A stretch of DNA of 64,000 nt from Lachnospiraceae bacterium. Its GTDB lineage: Bacteria > Bacillota > Clostridia > Lachnospirales > Lachnospiraceae. Within the stretch, counting starts at the first letter, position 1, and every line of letters starts with the position of its first letter. A model generated the notes under the pieces. It was not told where the DNA came from. It ran no database searches and saw only the letters and a program-made list of their open reading frames with translations. The stretch covers positions 34,290 through 98,289 of the forward strand of contig JAFTQM010000092.1 in assembly GCA_017462755.1 (NCBI GenBank), written 5' to 3'. Both the position numbers and the translations under genes were made by a program. This document shows, one piece after another, positions 27,249 to 37,775 of the stretch.

Positions 27249-27274
27249 GGCGGCAACGATGCTTCGCTGCCGCC
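27249..27274 (-). terminator. Hairpin after hflC
   Basis: GGCGGCA (27249-27255) pairs with TGCCGCC (27268-27274), with an inner CGA/TCG step. It is GC-rich and follows the hflC stop by about 17 bases, but the U-tract is weak. Confidence 0.6.
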
Positions 27275-27290
27275 CGCTTAGGAGAAACTA

Positions 27291-28262
27291 CTATTCTAAT
27301 ATCGTAAAAATCTGTGCAATCGGGGAATCCTCCGGTAAAATCAGGGTCTTGTTTCCGCCCTGCATCATTACCTTTGCAGCATCCAGCGAACGTACAAATG
27401 CATAGAACTCACTTCTGCCTGCATCCGCATATGCATCTGCAATAATCTTCATGTATTCTGCCTCACCGGCTGCCACAGTCTTTTCCGCCTCAGCCTCAGC
27501 CTCAGATAACATAATGGCAATCTCATTGTCGGTTGCGTTACGAATCTTCTTTGCCTCCGACTCACCCTCTGCCGTATAAGTAGCAGCAATATTATTTCTC
27601 TCCGAAATCATACGCTCATATACTGCATTCTTATTGTCGTTTGGCAAATCCAGATGCTTTGTTTCTACACTAACCAGCTCAATACCGTAACGAGTCATTG
27701 CATCACCGATATTGTCCTTGATTGCCTGATCCAGCTCACCATCACGGCCGCTGATGACATCGGTCTGATTCATACTACTGATAACATTCTTTACCGAGTT
27801 GTATACCGTAGTATTCAAACGGCTCTCTGCCTCAATTCTCGAATTCAGCGTCTGTACATACAGCTTCGGGTCTACAATTCTCCAAAGCACATAACAGTCT
27901 GCTACCATGGTCTTCTTATCCAGCGTAATAACATCCGAAGCCTTCAGGTCATAAATCAGTACTTCCTTCTCCAGCTTTACCTCAGACTCAATAAAAGGAA
28001 TCTTGAAGGTCAGACCCGGTTCGCTGACAATTCTCTCGACACCGCCAAAACGCTTAATTAACGTATATTCATTCTCTGCTGTAACTACGCAGCAGGCATT
28101 GCTGAGAATCAGCACCACAATCGCAATTACCAGCGCTGCAATCCAGCCTCCGATGCGCGGCTGGGAAATCCGCTCGATGTTGTCATTTTTCTTTCCCTTC
28201 TTGCCGCCGTTATTTAAATTATTATTCTGTGTATAACTATATCTGTATTGTGAATCCTCCAT
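27291..28262 (-). CDS. hflC: HflC, SPFH/prohibitin-family membrane protein
   Basis: A 323-residue SPFH protein. One N-terminal membrane helix (about 38-60) follows a Gln/Asn/Lys-rich cytoplasmic start. The SPFH domain has the family core IKRFGGVERIVSEPGLTFKIPF and LDKKTMVADCYVLWRI. A charged coiled coil (about 215-285) leads to a Gly-poor end. In bacteria HflK and HflC form a cage around the FtsH protease and limit its activity. It lies 14 bases behind hflK and is surely co-transcribed. ftsH is not in the window. AAGGAGG precedes the ATG. Confidence 0.92.
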   Translation of the reverse strand: MEDSQYRYSYTQNNNLNNGGKKGKKNDNIERISQPRIGGWIAALVIAIVVLILSNACCVVTAENEYTLIKRFGGVERIVSEPGLTFKIPFIESEVKLEKEVLIYDLKASDVITLDKKTMVADCYVLWRIVDPKLYVQTLNSRIEAESRLNTTVYNSVKNVISSMNQTDVISGRDGELDQAIKDNIGDAMTRYGIELVSVETKHLDLPNDNKNAVYERMISERNNIAATYTAEGESEAKKIRNATDNEIAIMLSEAEAEAEKTVAAGEAEYMKIIADAYADAGRSEFYAFVRSLDAAKVMMQGGNKTLILPEDSPIAQIFTILE

Positions 28263-28276
28263 TACTCAGCCCCTCC

Positions 28277-29200
28277 TTAATTTGTCGTTCCGGTAAAGGA
28301 ATCCAGTGGTAAAATCGTATCAATCTCCTGCTCCGTACCATTGATGATTAACTTCATATCCGGCAGCACCTCTTCCATGGTTTCGAAGAACATACGCTGC
28401 TTTGTAATCATCGGGTTCTTTATGTACTCCTCATACATCGCATTAAATCTCGCTACCTGACCTTCTGCCTCGTTGATACGAGCCTGCTTGGTTGCCTCTG
28501 CCTTTTTGGAAATCTGATCTACGTCTGCCTCCGCTGCCGGCAGCGCCTCGTTGCGGTACTTGTTTGCATTGTTGATGGCCGTTTCCTTCTCCTGCTTTGC
28601 AGTTTCTACTGCCTTAAATGCTTCCATAACCGCTTCGGTCGGTGGCTCTGCATCCTGAATTGTAATATTGACTAACTGAATACCAATGTTATTTTCTTCT
28701 AACTTTGCTACAATCTTATCACGAATTACTGCCTGAATTTCATTCTTGCCGCTGGTAATCACACTGTCTACCTCATAATTACCTACCGTAGAACGAATAC
28801 AGCTCTGTGCGATATTCTTCAAAATCTCTACCGGCTTCTCCGAAGCATACAATACGGTAATCGGATCATTTACCTTATACTCTACGAAGAAATCTACATT
28901 TACAAAATTGTAATCCGAGGTAATCATCAGCGCCTCATCCGGAATGGATACGCTGGTCGCCTGATCATAACCAATCGCAAAGCCCTTGATGGTCGTATCC
29001 ACCATCGTTACCTTCTGTACAAACGGAATCTTGAAATGAAGTCCCGGTTCGCTCACACAGCTAGGCTTTCCGAAGGTTGTTACCACCGCCTGCTCCTGCT
29101 CGCCAATCGTATAAAATGCCTGGCTGCCAACGATAATTACCAGCAACGCAATAATCACGATTTTCGCAATTTTAAAAATCTTTGCTGTATCTGTGTACAT
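28277..29200 (-). CDS. hflK: HflK, SPFH/prohibitin-family membrane protein
   Basis: The first gene of the hflK-hflC pair (307 aa). The N-terminal membrane helix (about 10-30) leads into an SPFH domain with TTFGKPSCVSEPGLHFKIPF. The HflK-type segment QDAEPPTEAVMEAFKAVETA precedes a coiled coil with INEAEGQVARFNAMYEEY. It lacks the Gly-rich N-terminus of E. coli HflK and is shorter, as often in Firmicutes. The start at 29200 has GAGGAG directly upstream; a GTG seven codons earlier has no ribosome site. A small inverted repeat (TAATTCGTG/CACGAATTA, 29233-29263) lies in the leader. Confidence 0.9.
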   Translation of the reverse strand: MYTDTAKIFKIAKIVIIALLVIIVGSQAFYTIGEQEQAVVTTFGKPSCVSEPGLHFKIPFVQKVTMVDTTIKGFAIGYDQATSVSIPDEALMITSDYNFVNVDFFVEYKVNDPITVLYASEKPVEILKNIAQSCIRSTVGNYEVDSVITSGKNEIQAVIRDKIVAKLEENNIGIQLVNITIQDAEPPTEAVMEAFKAVETAKQEKETAINNANKYRNEALPAAEADVDQISKKAEATKQARINEAEGQVARFNAMYEEYIKNPMITKQRMFFETMEEVLPDMKLIINGTEQEIDTILPLDSFTGTTN

Positions 29201-29304
29201 ATTCTCCTCTTTCTGCGCCACTTTTTATTTGTTAATTCGTGATTGCGACGCCGACACGAATTACTTGTTGTTATATACTTTAACACACGTTTTCTAAAAA
29301 TCTC

Positions 29305-29955
29305 TTAATGAAAGATTAAAATTTTCTGAAAAATATCCTCTACAGTCTCTGCGATTGCATCCGCACCCGCTTCGGTAAGCTCTGCCCGGTCACCATAGCC
29401 GTACAATACACCCAAACTCTTTAAGCCGGTCTGCTTCGCCCCCAGAATATCATATTTGCGGTCACCTATCATCAGCACCTCACTGCGGTCGGTTACTTTT
29501 AACCCCTCCAAAACATATTCGATAACATCTGCTTTCTTCGCCCGACTCAAATCCAATGAAGCACCACCGATAAACGTAAAATACTCTGCCAACTCAAAAT
29601 GCTCCATAATCGTCTGCGCCATATTCTGCGGCTTTGAGGTCGCCAACGCCAGCACATAGCCTGCCTCCTTCAGCTTTGCCAACAGCTCTGTAATACCCGG
29701 ATAGCACTCATTCTCTGCCCAGCCAATCGGCACATAACGCTCCCGGTATTTCGCCGTCGCGCGCTCCGCCTGCTCCTTTGTAAATCCATAGCCCTGCATA
29801 AAGCTCTCCATCAATGGTGGTCCGATTACCCAAGTCAGCTCATCCAAATTCTCCTCATGAATTCCAAACTCCTCCAACGCATACTGAAAACAGCGCGTAA
29901 TTCCCTCCTTCGGGTCGGTAAGTGTACCATCCAAGTCAAACAACAAATATTTCAT
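29305..29955 (-). CDS. HAD-family phosphatase, phosphoglycolate-phosphatase-like
   Basis: A 216-residue HAD hydrolase. Motif I is FDLDGTLTD (residues 6-14, Asp nucleophile and Asp acid), motif II is ALATSKP, and motif IV is MIGDRKYDILGAK. The helical cap between about 15 and 85 marks a subfamily I enzyme. Relatives act on phosphoglycolate, pyrophosphate or small sugar phosphates; the substrate here is open. It is encoded just upstream of hflK on the same strand, 104 bases away, and may be co-transcribed. Confidence 0.9.
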   Translation of the reverse strand: MKYLLFDLDGTLTDPKEGITRCFQYALEEFGIHEENLDELTWVIGPPLMESFMQGYGFTKEQAERATAKYRERYVPIGWAENECYPGITELLAKLKEAGYVLALATSKPQNMAQTIMEHFELAEYFTFIGGASLDLSRAKKADVIEYVLEGLKVTDRSEVLMIGDRKYDILGAKQTGLKSLGVLYGYGDRAELTEAGADAIAETVEDIFQKILIFH

Positions 29956-30115
29956 CCTCTTCCTCCGTTCCTTCCTCTGCTATTTCCTGCTTCTATACAA
30001 GATACTATATTTTCTCTTGTATCGTCAACCTTTTCTCTACGCTCTTTGTGTTACAAAACTTTCTATAAACATTGCGAAAATCTTTGGAAAATACAGAATC
30101 CAGCAAGCAATTTCA

Positions 30116-30144
30116 TTTACTTTTTAGTCGATATGTGTTAGAAT
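30116..30144 (+). promoter_or_regulatory. Promoter of the GGDEF/EAL gene
   Basis: -35 TTTACT (30116-30121) and -10 TAGAAT (30139-30144) are 17 bases apart and end 31 bases before the ATG. This is in the 220-bp divergent gap after the HAD gene. Confidence 0.6.
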
Positions 30145-30175
30145 TATCGAGAGGACTCGAACATAGGGGGATACC

Positions 30176-33100
30176 ATGAAATCATTCTTTCGTAAAATGA
30201 AAACACAAAATATCATTCTTATATTAGGTATATTGATACCGTTTTTGATTATTGTTTTTTGCTATGCGCGCTACTCCACAGAGTTAAATGATATCTTGGT
30301 AGGCGGCGGCCCTATCGCAACCCGGTTGCGCAACAATGCCACTACCTTCGCGCTGACTTCGATGATTATTTATATCATTCTCATGCTCTTTCTCATCTTA
30401 CTGGAAATATTGCAGAATTATGAGAAGGACTGTCTGTACAACACCGTTTTAAATCTTCGTAACCGATATGACCTTGTCTTTCATGTCTTTTCTGATTCCC
30501 TGTGGGAATTTGACATCCGGGAAGACAGTCTGGTCAAGTCTAATCCGCTGAGATTCGGTCCTACAAACAATGATGTCGTACATGACTACCGCACCAAAGC
30601 ACTGTCCTCCGCACAGCTTCATCCGGAGGACAGAGAAGCCTTTCTGCAATTTTATGACCACATGATTTCCCGCGATGATATTCCTCTCCACGCAGAGCTT
30701 CGTATCCGCAATGAGAACAATGAATATTACTGGTGCCGCATCATCGGTCAGAAAATATTTGATCAGGACGGCAATCCGATTTCTGTTATCGGTTCTACGA
30801 CCGACATTTCCTCCGAGAAGCGTGCCGAAGAAGCCCGTCAGGAAATGGCCTATCAGGATACCCTGACACACCTGCCGAAATACGAGGGCTGTGAACAGCA
30901 GATTACCCAATATTTCAAGCAATTAGACTATGCTGCCATCTGTGCAATGTATCTGATTGATTTGGATGATTTCACAAAGATTACCCAGCAGTACGGACGT
31001 GTTTTCGGAGATGCCGTATTATTGGATTTTTCTGCACGGCTCCGCAAAAAGTTCCGTTCACAGGACATTTTAGGACGTATCGGCTATGATACCTTTTTGG
31101 TATTTGTCACCGATATCCGCTCCATGGCAGAAATCGAAGCCTGTGCAAACGACCTTTGCACCATGTTGCACGAGTTGTATTCCAGCGAAAGCTCTTCGAT
31201 TGCCATTCGTGCCAGCGTCGGTGTTTCCGTGTTCCCGACCAACGGCAATCAGTTCAACGACTTGTATCAGCATGCTACACAGGCATTGTACCGTGCAAAG
31301 CATTTGGGCAAGGATCGCTATTACATTTTTGACAACGTTTTGGAAGAAACCTCTGCAGACGTACCGGATTTCCGGGATTTGTATACCAATACGACCGAAT
31401 CCCTTTCTTATGCAGAGAATTCCCTGATTAATACCGGTATGATTACCAATGCAATCGAAATCCTGTTCAATGCCTACGACAATGATATGTCGATACAGAT
31501 GCTGCTTTCCCTGATTGGTGCTTATTATAATCTGGACCGTCTCTGCATCTGGCAGAACAATCCTGTCACAAAAGCCGTTTCTGTCACACACGAATGGGTT
31601 TCCAACCCACGTTACCAATTAAGGGAGCATTTGCAGCAACTGACCGGCGAAGACCGCAACCGCTATGCTTATTACAAGAATTCCAAAAACGGTGTATACT
31701 ATGCCGATAGTATTCTCCCGGATGAACAGACCGCTCTCCGTGATTTGGTTTTTCTTGATTCCCAGCCGCATGCACTATTTCAGTGCGGCATCAGCGAGCG
31801 CGGTAATGACCTTGGCAGTATTACTGCTACGATTTTCGACACTTCGCATACCTGGAGCAAGAGCGAGATTGACTCGCTGACCCTGATTTCCAAATTAATC
31901 GGAAGTCATATTGCACGTTCCCGCTCACTGCAGCACGCAGATTGGATTACCCGAACGGACCAGCTGACTCATGCCTACAATTTTAATCCGTTCTTGTCTG
32001 AAATAACAAAGCTGCACAAATCGCATCCGGAGCAGCCGCTTGCCATGCTTTATTCTGACGTATATCAGTTTAAGCTGCTCAACGAAAACCACGGTTATCA
32101 GGTCGGTGATTTTGTATTACAGAGCCTTGCAAATATTTTCCGCGAGGTTTGCCCGGACGGCATCCTCTGCCGTATCGCGGGTGACAAATTCGCTTTATGT
32201 ATCCCGGATACCGGCGAAGAAGTACTTGCACAGACTGCAAAGCAACTGATTAGTCGCGCCAGACAGCTGCGTGGCAAGGCAGGCGAGGATTTCAAGCTTT
32301 CTCTTGCCATCGGTATTTATCAGATGAAGCACAATGACAGCTCTGTTATCGCCCTTGACCGTGCAAATATTGCACGCAAGAACGCGCAGGATGACAACCT
32401 TACCAAATTCGCATTTTATAATGACGATATGCAGGCATCTCTGCTGCGCCAGAAGAACATCGAGGACTCCATGGAGGATTCCCTATTAAGAAATGCTTTT
32501 CTGATTTATTTCCAGCCAAAGTTCAATATCGCCACCAATACGATTTGCGGTGCAGAGGCTTTGGTTCGCTGGCAGCACCCTACCTTGGGCTTCCTGCCGC
32601 CAAACATGTTTATTCCGTTGTTTGAATCCAACGGCTTTATCGTTGATTTGGACTATTACATGTTTGAACAGGTTTGCATCTACATGCGGGATTTGATTCG
32701 CCGCGGCAAGACTCCGTTCCCTATCTCTGTTAATTTTTCCAGAGAGCACTTTAAGGCAGATGGTTTGCCGGAGAAATTAAAGATGGCGGTCGAATTTTAT
32801 CAGATTCCGCCGCATCTGATTGAAATCGAGATTACCGAGAGTGCATTCGGCGGAACCGACTATCATTTCTCGTATATTTTAGACCAGCTGCGTTCCCTGG
32901 GCTTTCGATTGGCAATGGATGATTTCGGCTCCGGCGTATCCTCCTTGAATCTGTTAAGCAGTATGCCGTTTACCGTCCTAAAGATTGACAAGGACTTTTT
33001 CCATTCCCGGACCACCACCGAGCGCGAGCGTATTGTCATCTCCAACATCATCCGCATGGCATCGGAGTTGCAAATGGAGGTTATCTGTGAAGGTGTAGAA

Positions 33101-33211
33101 ACCAAGGAACAGGCACAATTTCTCCTTAGCATCGGCTGTAACATGGCACAGGGATACCTCTATTCCAAGCCAATTCCAAAGGAAGAGTTTGATGCGACCT
33201 ACTTTGCATAA
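30176..33211 (+). CDS. Membrane c-di-GMP phosphodiesterase with PAS, two degenerate GGDEF domains, GAF-like and EAL domains
   Basis: A 1011-residue signalling protein. Two membrane helices (about 12-30 and 60-82) are followed by a PAS domain (about 95-215), GGDEF-1 (about 225-385), a GAF-like part (about 410-580), GGDEF-2 (about 590-745) and EAL (about 755-1005). Both GGDEF active-site motifs are degenerate (RIGYDTF and RIAGDKF), so cyclase activity is unlikely. The EAL residues are intact: AEALVRW, SVNFS, IEITES, MDDFGSG, LKIDK and EGVET. It should therefore hydrolyse c-di-GMP, perhaps tuned by GTP binding or an extracellular cue. AGGGGG lies just before the ATG. It is monocistronic, with a terminator behind it. 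Confidence 0.92.
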   Translation: MKSFFRKMKTQNIILILGILIPFLIIVFCYARYSTELNDILVGGGPIATRLRNNATTFALTSMIIYIILMLFLILLEILQNYEKDCLYNTVLNLRNRYDLVFHVFSDSLWEFDIREDSLVKSNPLRFGPTNNDVVHDYRTKALSSAQLHPEDREAFLQFYDHMISRDDIPLHAELRIRNENNEYYWCRIIGQKIFDQDGNPISVIGSTTDISSEKRAEEARQEMAYQDTLTHLPKYEGCEQQITQYFKQLDYAAICAMYLIDLDDFTKITQQYGRVFGDAVLLDFSARLRKKFRSQDILGRIGYDTFLVFVTDIRSMAEIEACANDLCTMLHELYSSESSSIAIRASVGVSVFPTNGNQFNDLYQHATQALYRAKHLGKDRYYIFDNVLEETSADVPDFRDLYTNTTESLSYAENSLINTGMITNAIEILFNAYDNDMSIQMLLSLIGAYYNLDRLCIWQNNPVTKAVSVTHEWVSNPRYQLREHLQQLTGEDRNRYAYYKNSKNGVYYADSILPDEQTALRDLVFLDSQPHALFQCGISERGNDLGSITATIFDTSHTWSKSEIDSLTLISKLIGSHIARSRSLQHADWITRTDQLTHAYNFNPFLSEITKLHKSHPEQPLAMLYSDVYQFKLLNENHGYQVGDFVLQSLANIFREVCPDGILCRIAGDKFALCIPDTGEEVLAQTAKQLISRARQLRGKAGEDFKLSLAIGIYQMKHNDSSVIALDRANIARKNAQDDNLTKFAFYNDDMQASLLRQKNIEDSMEDSLLRNAFLIYFQPKFNIATNTICGAEALVRWQHPTLGFLPPNMFIPLFESNGFIVDLDYYMFEQVCIYMRDLIRRGKTPFPISVNFSREHFKADGLPEKLKMAVEFYQIPPHLIEIEITESAFGGTDYHFSYILDQLRSLGFRLAMDDFGSGVSSLNLLSSMPFTVLKIDKDFFHSRTTTERERIVISNIIRMASELQMEVICEGVETKEQAQFLLSIGCNMAQGYLYSKPIPKEEFDATYFA

Positions 33212-33264
33212 AATCCTTTGGGCAACGAGCAAACACTTACTAAGCAACGATTTTCTTTCAATCA

Positions 33265-33300
33265 AAAACCGCTGAAGTATTTCATGGCTTCAGCGGTTTT
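33265..33300. terminator. Bidirectional terminator
   Basis: A perfect 13-bp stem (AAAACCGCTGAAG, 33265-33277, with CTTCAGCGGTTTT, 33288-33300) has a 10-base loop and T-runs on both strands. It serves the EAL gene and the convergent GH35 gene. Confidence 0.92.
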
Positions 33301-33325
33301 TATATTCTTTCATTCTGTCATTCAC

Positions 33326-35068
33326 TTATCCGATATCCGGCTCATCCATCAGCGTCACATACTCTGCCGCCTTACCCTCCGTCTCGAACACAATAATTTC
33401 ATTGATGCCCTGACGAAGCAATGGTCCCGGTATGTACAGTCTCTTCTGCGGTCCAATCTCCCAGAAACGACCAATATTGGTGCCATTGACAATCACACAG
33501 CCCTTACCGAACCCGGTCAAATCAAGGAAGGTATCTCCGATACTTTCTGCCGCAAACTCAAAGCGATAAAATGCCGGAGTTCCTTCTGCGTATTCCTTCT
33601 CAAAATCCACCCGGTCAGTATTATCCAACGGCAGCGGATACTGCTTCCAGTAAAAATGCTGATGTCCGTTGATTACAACCGTATCCTTGATACCCTTATG
33701 CTGCTTCTCTAACATCGGTCCGAAATTTACACGTCCCATGTTCTCCATCAGAATCTCCAGCTTCTTTCCCTCCGCCGGAGTCTCTAACACCTTCTCACCC
33801 AACAGCTCTCTATCGTACAAGGTCGCAATCTCCTTGCCGTCCAGCGCAATCTTCGCCCGGTCATTGGCACCATACAGACGTATCTTTTCGACACTAAGCT
33901 CCTTTTTCAGCTCTGACTGATACAGAGTGTAACCATAACCCTGTCCCAGCTGCTCCATTGACATTGGCGATACACTTTCCACCGGTGTCGAAATATCCTC
34001 CAGTACCGAAGACAGACTGACCTTTCCGGTCAACGCCGCCTTACCGTATGCCTTCTTCTCAATCTTTGTCGAAAGCTCGACCTCCGGTATCTTCGTAAAC
34101 TTCGAAATCACCTCGCGGAATCGCTCGTATTTCTCCGTCGTATCGCCCCACTCGGTCAATACTGCATCGTAATCGTAGGAGGTAACATCCGGCGTCAGCA
34201 CATCGTAATAATTCGAGCCATTCATGAAGCCGAAATTCGTGCCGCCCTCAAACATGTAGATATTTACGCTGCCACGCTCCAAAATCTCCTGCAGATTCTG
34301 CGCATGTCCCTTCGCATCTGCCGTATGATGCTCGCCACAGCCCCAGGAATCAAACCAGCCTACCCAGAACTCCATACACATCAGCGGCTTATCACCAATA
34401 AACTTCTTTAATTGTCCAAACTGCTCCTCTGCCTTCGAACCAAAATTACCTGTCGTCAACACGCCATCCACCGAACCACAGCGGAGTGCATCTCCCCACG
34501 GACCGTCCGATACCACATACGGTACTTCCACGCCAAGTCTTGTCATCAGGTCGCGCATCCAGCACAAATAAGTGGTATCATCTCCATAATAGCCGTATTC
34601 GTTTTCAATCTGGAACAAAATTACCGGACCGCCCTTGGTAATCTGCATCGGTGTCAGAAGCTCAAACAGCTTCTCGTAATATTCCTCTACATGCTTCAAA
34701 TACGGTGCATAGCTGCAACGCAGGCGCATACCGTCCTCTGCCAGCAGCCATGCCGGCAATCCGCCAAATTCCCATTCTGCGCAAATATATGGGGACGGGC
34801 GGAGAATCACATATAGCTCAAGCTCTGCTGCCAACGCTACAAACTGCTTGATATCCAGAATGCCGCTAAAATCAAACTCGCCCTTCTTTTTCTCATGTAA
34901 ATTCCACGGTATGTAAGTCTCTACCGTGTTGCAGCCCATCGCCTTTAACTTCTCCAGACGATCCCGCCAGTATTCCGGAACCACTCGAAAGTAATGAATA
35001 CTTCCGGAAATAATCTTAAATCGTTCTCCATTCAGATAAAAATCATCCTTTATTTCAAAAGAGCCCAT
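33326..35068 (-). CDS. GH35 beta-galactosidase
   Basis: A 580-residue glycoside hydrolase family 35 enzyme that removes terminal beta-galactose. The TIM barrel begins with SGSIHYFRVVPEYWRDRL and NTVETYIPWNLHE. The acid/base is in FQIENEYG and the nucleophile Glu in CMEFWVGWFDSWG. Beta-sandwich domains follow from about 390, ending near GKGCVIVNGTNIGRFW. There is no signal peptide, so it acts inside the cell on imported galactosides. The start at 35068 has GAGG five bases upstream; an earlier in-frame start adds nine residues without support. It is the last gene of the second sugar locus, behind a LacI regulator. Confidence 0.95.
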   Translation of the reverse strand: MGSFEIKDDFYLNGERFKIISGSIHYFRVVPEYWRDRLEKLKAMGCNTVETYIPWNLHEKKKGEFDFSGILDIKQFVALAAELELYVILRPSPYICAEWEFGGLPAWLLAEDGMRLRCSYAPYLKHVEEYYEKLFELLTPMQITKGGPVILFQIENEYGYYGDDTTYLCWMRDLMTRLGVEVPYVVSDGPWGDALRCGSVDGVLTTGNFGSKAEEQFGQLKKFIGDKPLMCMEFWVGWFDSWGCGEHHTADAKGHAQNLQEILERGSVNIYMFEGGTNFGFMNGSNYYDVLTPDVTSYDYDAVLTEWGDTTEKYERFREVISKFTKIPEVELSTKIEKKAYGKAALTGKVSLSSVLEDISTPVESVSPMSMEQLGQGYGYTLYQSELKKELSVEKIRLYGANDRAKIALDGKEIATLYDRELLGEKVLETPAEGKKLEILMENMGRVNFGPMLEKQHKGIKDTVVINGHQHFYWKQYPLPLDNTDRVDFEKEYAEGTPAFYRFEFAAESIGDTFLDLTGFGKGCVIVNGTNIGRFWEIGPQKRLYIPGPLLRQGINEIIVFETEGKAAEYVTLMDEPDIG

Positions 35069-35104
35069 CGTTTCCTCACTTTCCGGCCACAGCATTTTCC
35101 GGAC

Positions 35105-36169
<1,065 letters not shown>

Positions 36170-36188
36170 TTACGAAACCTCTGCCGGA

Positions 36189-37763
36189 TTACTTTCCGGT
36201 CAAAATCAAAGTTGTAATCGATTCCGCTTCCACTGTGATTACCGTATCCGATGCATACGCACCTTCCTGTACTACCTCAAGACTACGCTCCTCTGAAGTA
36301 GTTACAATCTGATAATTACAATATTTTTCGGGATTTGTCAACCCAAGTCGGAAATTCTTTTCGCCTTCGCGGTTGATAAATACAAATACCATCTCTTCCT
36401 GTCCATTTTCATTTACTCCGGTAAAGCATAAGGTATTCATTTTATAAATGTCGCTGTAAGAATGCGATACCTCTACTCTCGTATAGCCCGGTCTCACATA
36501 TTTGGTCAGATTTCCGTATGCCCACAAACGCTTTGCATCTCTGCACGCCTTTTTGTCCTTGTTGACATAAATCAGACCGTCCCGATAATCGCCCGGTGCT
36601 ACTGCAACCCAGCACTGCCAGGATACGACATCCAGAATCGTCAAATCCTCGTAAATCTCATCCAGCATATTAAACGCCGAGTCCATCGTATAATCCTTAC
36701 CGTTTACCATCTCACACCATTCGCTGGCACGAAGCTTGAGCTCCGGATAATTTTCATCCTTCCACTTCCGGTACTTCGTCTTTGCATTAGCATCACTCCA
36801 GTAGGAATGATTATCCAAGCAGGTAAAGTACGCACCAAGAACCTCATCCTCCATGATGGCTTTATTGTATTCGATGGTTCTTCCGCCCCATTCGCCGCTT
36901 TCCGGACCACTGATTTCTACACCGGCTAATGCCTCACGCTCTGCGATTTTCTCTACGAACACACGAAGCAGTGCTACGACCTCATTCGGCTCGTAATGGC
37001 AGCCCTCCTGACCTTCCAGCCAGTCCCACTGCGGCTCATTGATTGGAGAAATATATTTTACCGGAATGCCCTCCGATATGAAATGCTCCGCCACATCAAA
37101 GCAGTAATCTGCAAATGCCTCATAGTTTTCCGGTGCCAGATTCGGCACATTCTTATCCGACATCTGCGCCTTACCATTGACCGTCAGGCTTTCCAACGGA
37201 CTGTTGCAGAACAAGATAATTTCCTCTGCACCAAGCTCCACTACCTTTTTCAAAAACCATACAGCCTCTTCGTCTCTGGTAAAATCATACTCACCATTCG
37301 GCTTCAAAAAGCATTCTGCACGTCTGGCTTCATCCCAGTAAATACCGTTGTTGCTGTGTGCAGAGCCTGCGCCAAGATTATAACGGTAACAGGTCAGCCC
37401 GATGCCGCTTTCCTCCGAGTACAGCCATCTGGCTATCTTATCCCGGACTGCTTCGGTATCGTCCCCGTATGGCTGATCCCAACCGCCTACATACTGTGAC
37501 CACCATGCACCACTTGCGCCAAAGCTCTCCATGGTCTGATAAGTCTTGGTCTCATCTGCCTTCACAAGTGAATAGACCTTCTCGTCCTTTTCCGGCTGTG
37601 CCTCCGGTGTCACACTCGGTGTCACCTCAGGCGTAGCTTCCGGTGTCACATCCTCTGTTGCCTGTACGTCTGTATCCATATTCTGCTCTCCTACCTGATT
37701 CGATGCACAACCGGTCAGCGCCAGCCCAAGTGCCGTAACCAGTCCTACAAACTTCCGCTTCAT
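36189..37763 (-). CDS. GH30 endo-glycosidase lipoprotein
   Basis: A surface enzyme of 524 residues. The lipobox LTGC (Cys19) is followed by a Thr/Pro/Glu linker to about 65, then a GH30-like barrel: MESFGASGAWW, CYRYNLGAGS, acid/base SPINEPQWDW and nucleophile RASEWCEM. A small beta-sandwich closes it (about 430-524). GH30 includes endo-xylanases, glucuronoxylanases and endo-beta-1,6-galactanases. GH35 in the same locus hints at a galactose-bearing target such as arabinogalactan side chains, but xylan is not excluded. GGAGG stands six bases before the ATG. It is 12 bases behind the last permease. Confidence 0.9.
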   Translation of the reverse strand: MKRKFVGLVTALGLALTGCASNQVGEQNMDTDVQATEDVTPEATPEVTPSVTPEAQPEKDEKVYSLVKADETKTYQTMESFGASGAWWSQYVGGWDQPYGDDTEAVRDKIARWLYSEESGIGLTCYRYNLGAGSAHSNNGIYWDEARRAECFLKPNGEYDFTRDEEAVWFLKKVVELGAEEIILFCNSPLESLTVNGKAQMSDKNVPNLAPENYEAFADYCFDVAEHFISEGIPVKYISPINEPQWDWLEGQEGCHYEPNEVVALLRVFVEKIAEREALAGVEISGPESGEWGGRTIEYNKAIMEDEVLGAYFTCLDNHSYWSDANAKTKYRKWKDENYPELKLRASEWCEMVNGKDYTMDSAFNMLDEIYEDLTILDVVSWQCWVAVAPGDYRDGLIYVNKDKKACRDAKRLWAYGNLTKYVRPGYTRVEVSHSYSDIYKMNTLCFTGVNENGQEEMVFVFINREGEKNFRLGLTNPEKYCNYQIVTTSEERSLEVVQEGAYASDTVITVEAESITTLILTGK

Positions 37764-37775
37764 ATACTTCCTCCA

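Noticed and set aside
27103-27290. Possible CIRCE or CtsR site at clpB
   Set aside because: No TTAGCACTC/GAGTGCTAA repeat or clear CtsR heptads were found; only a plain promoter is supported.
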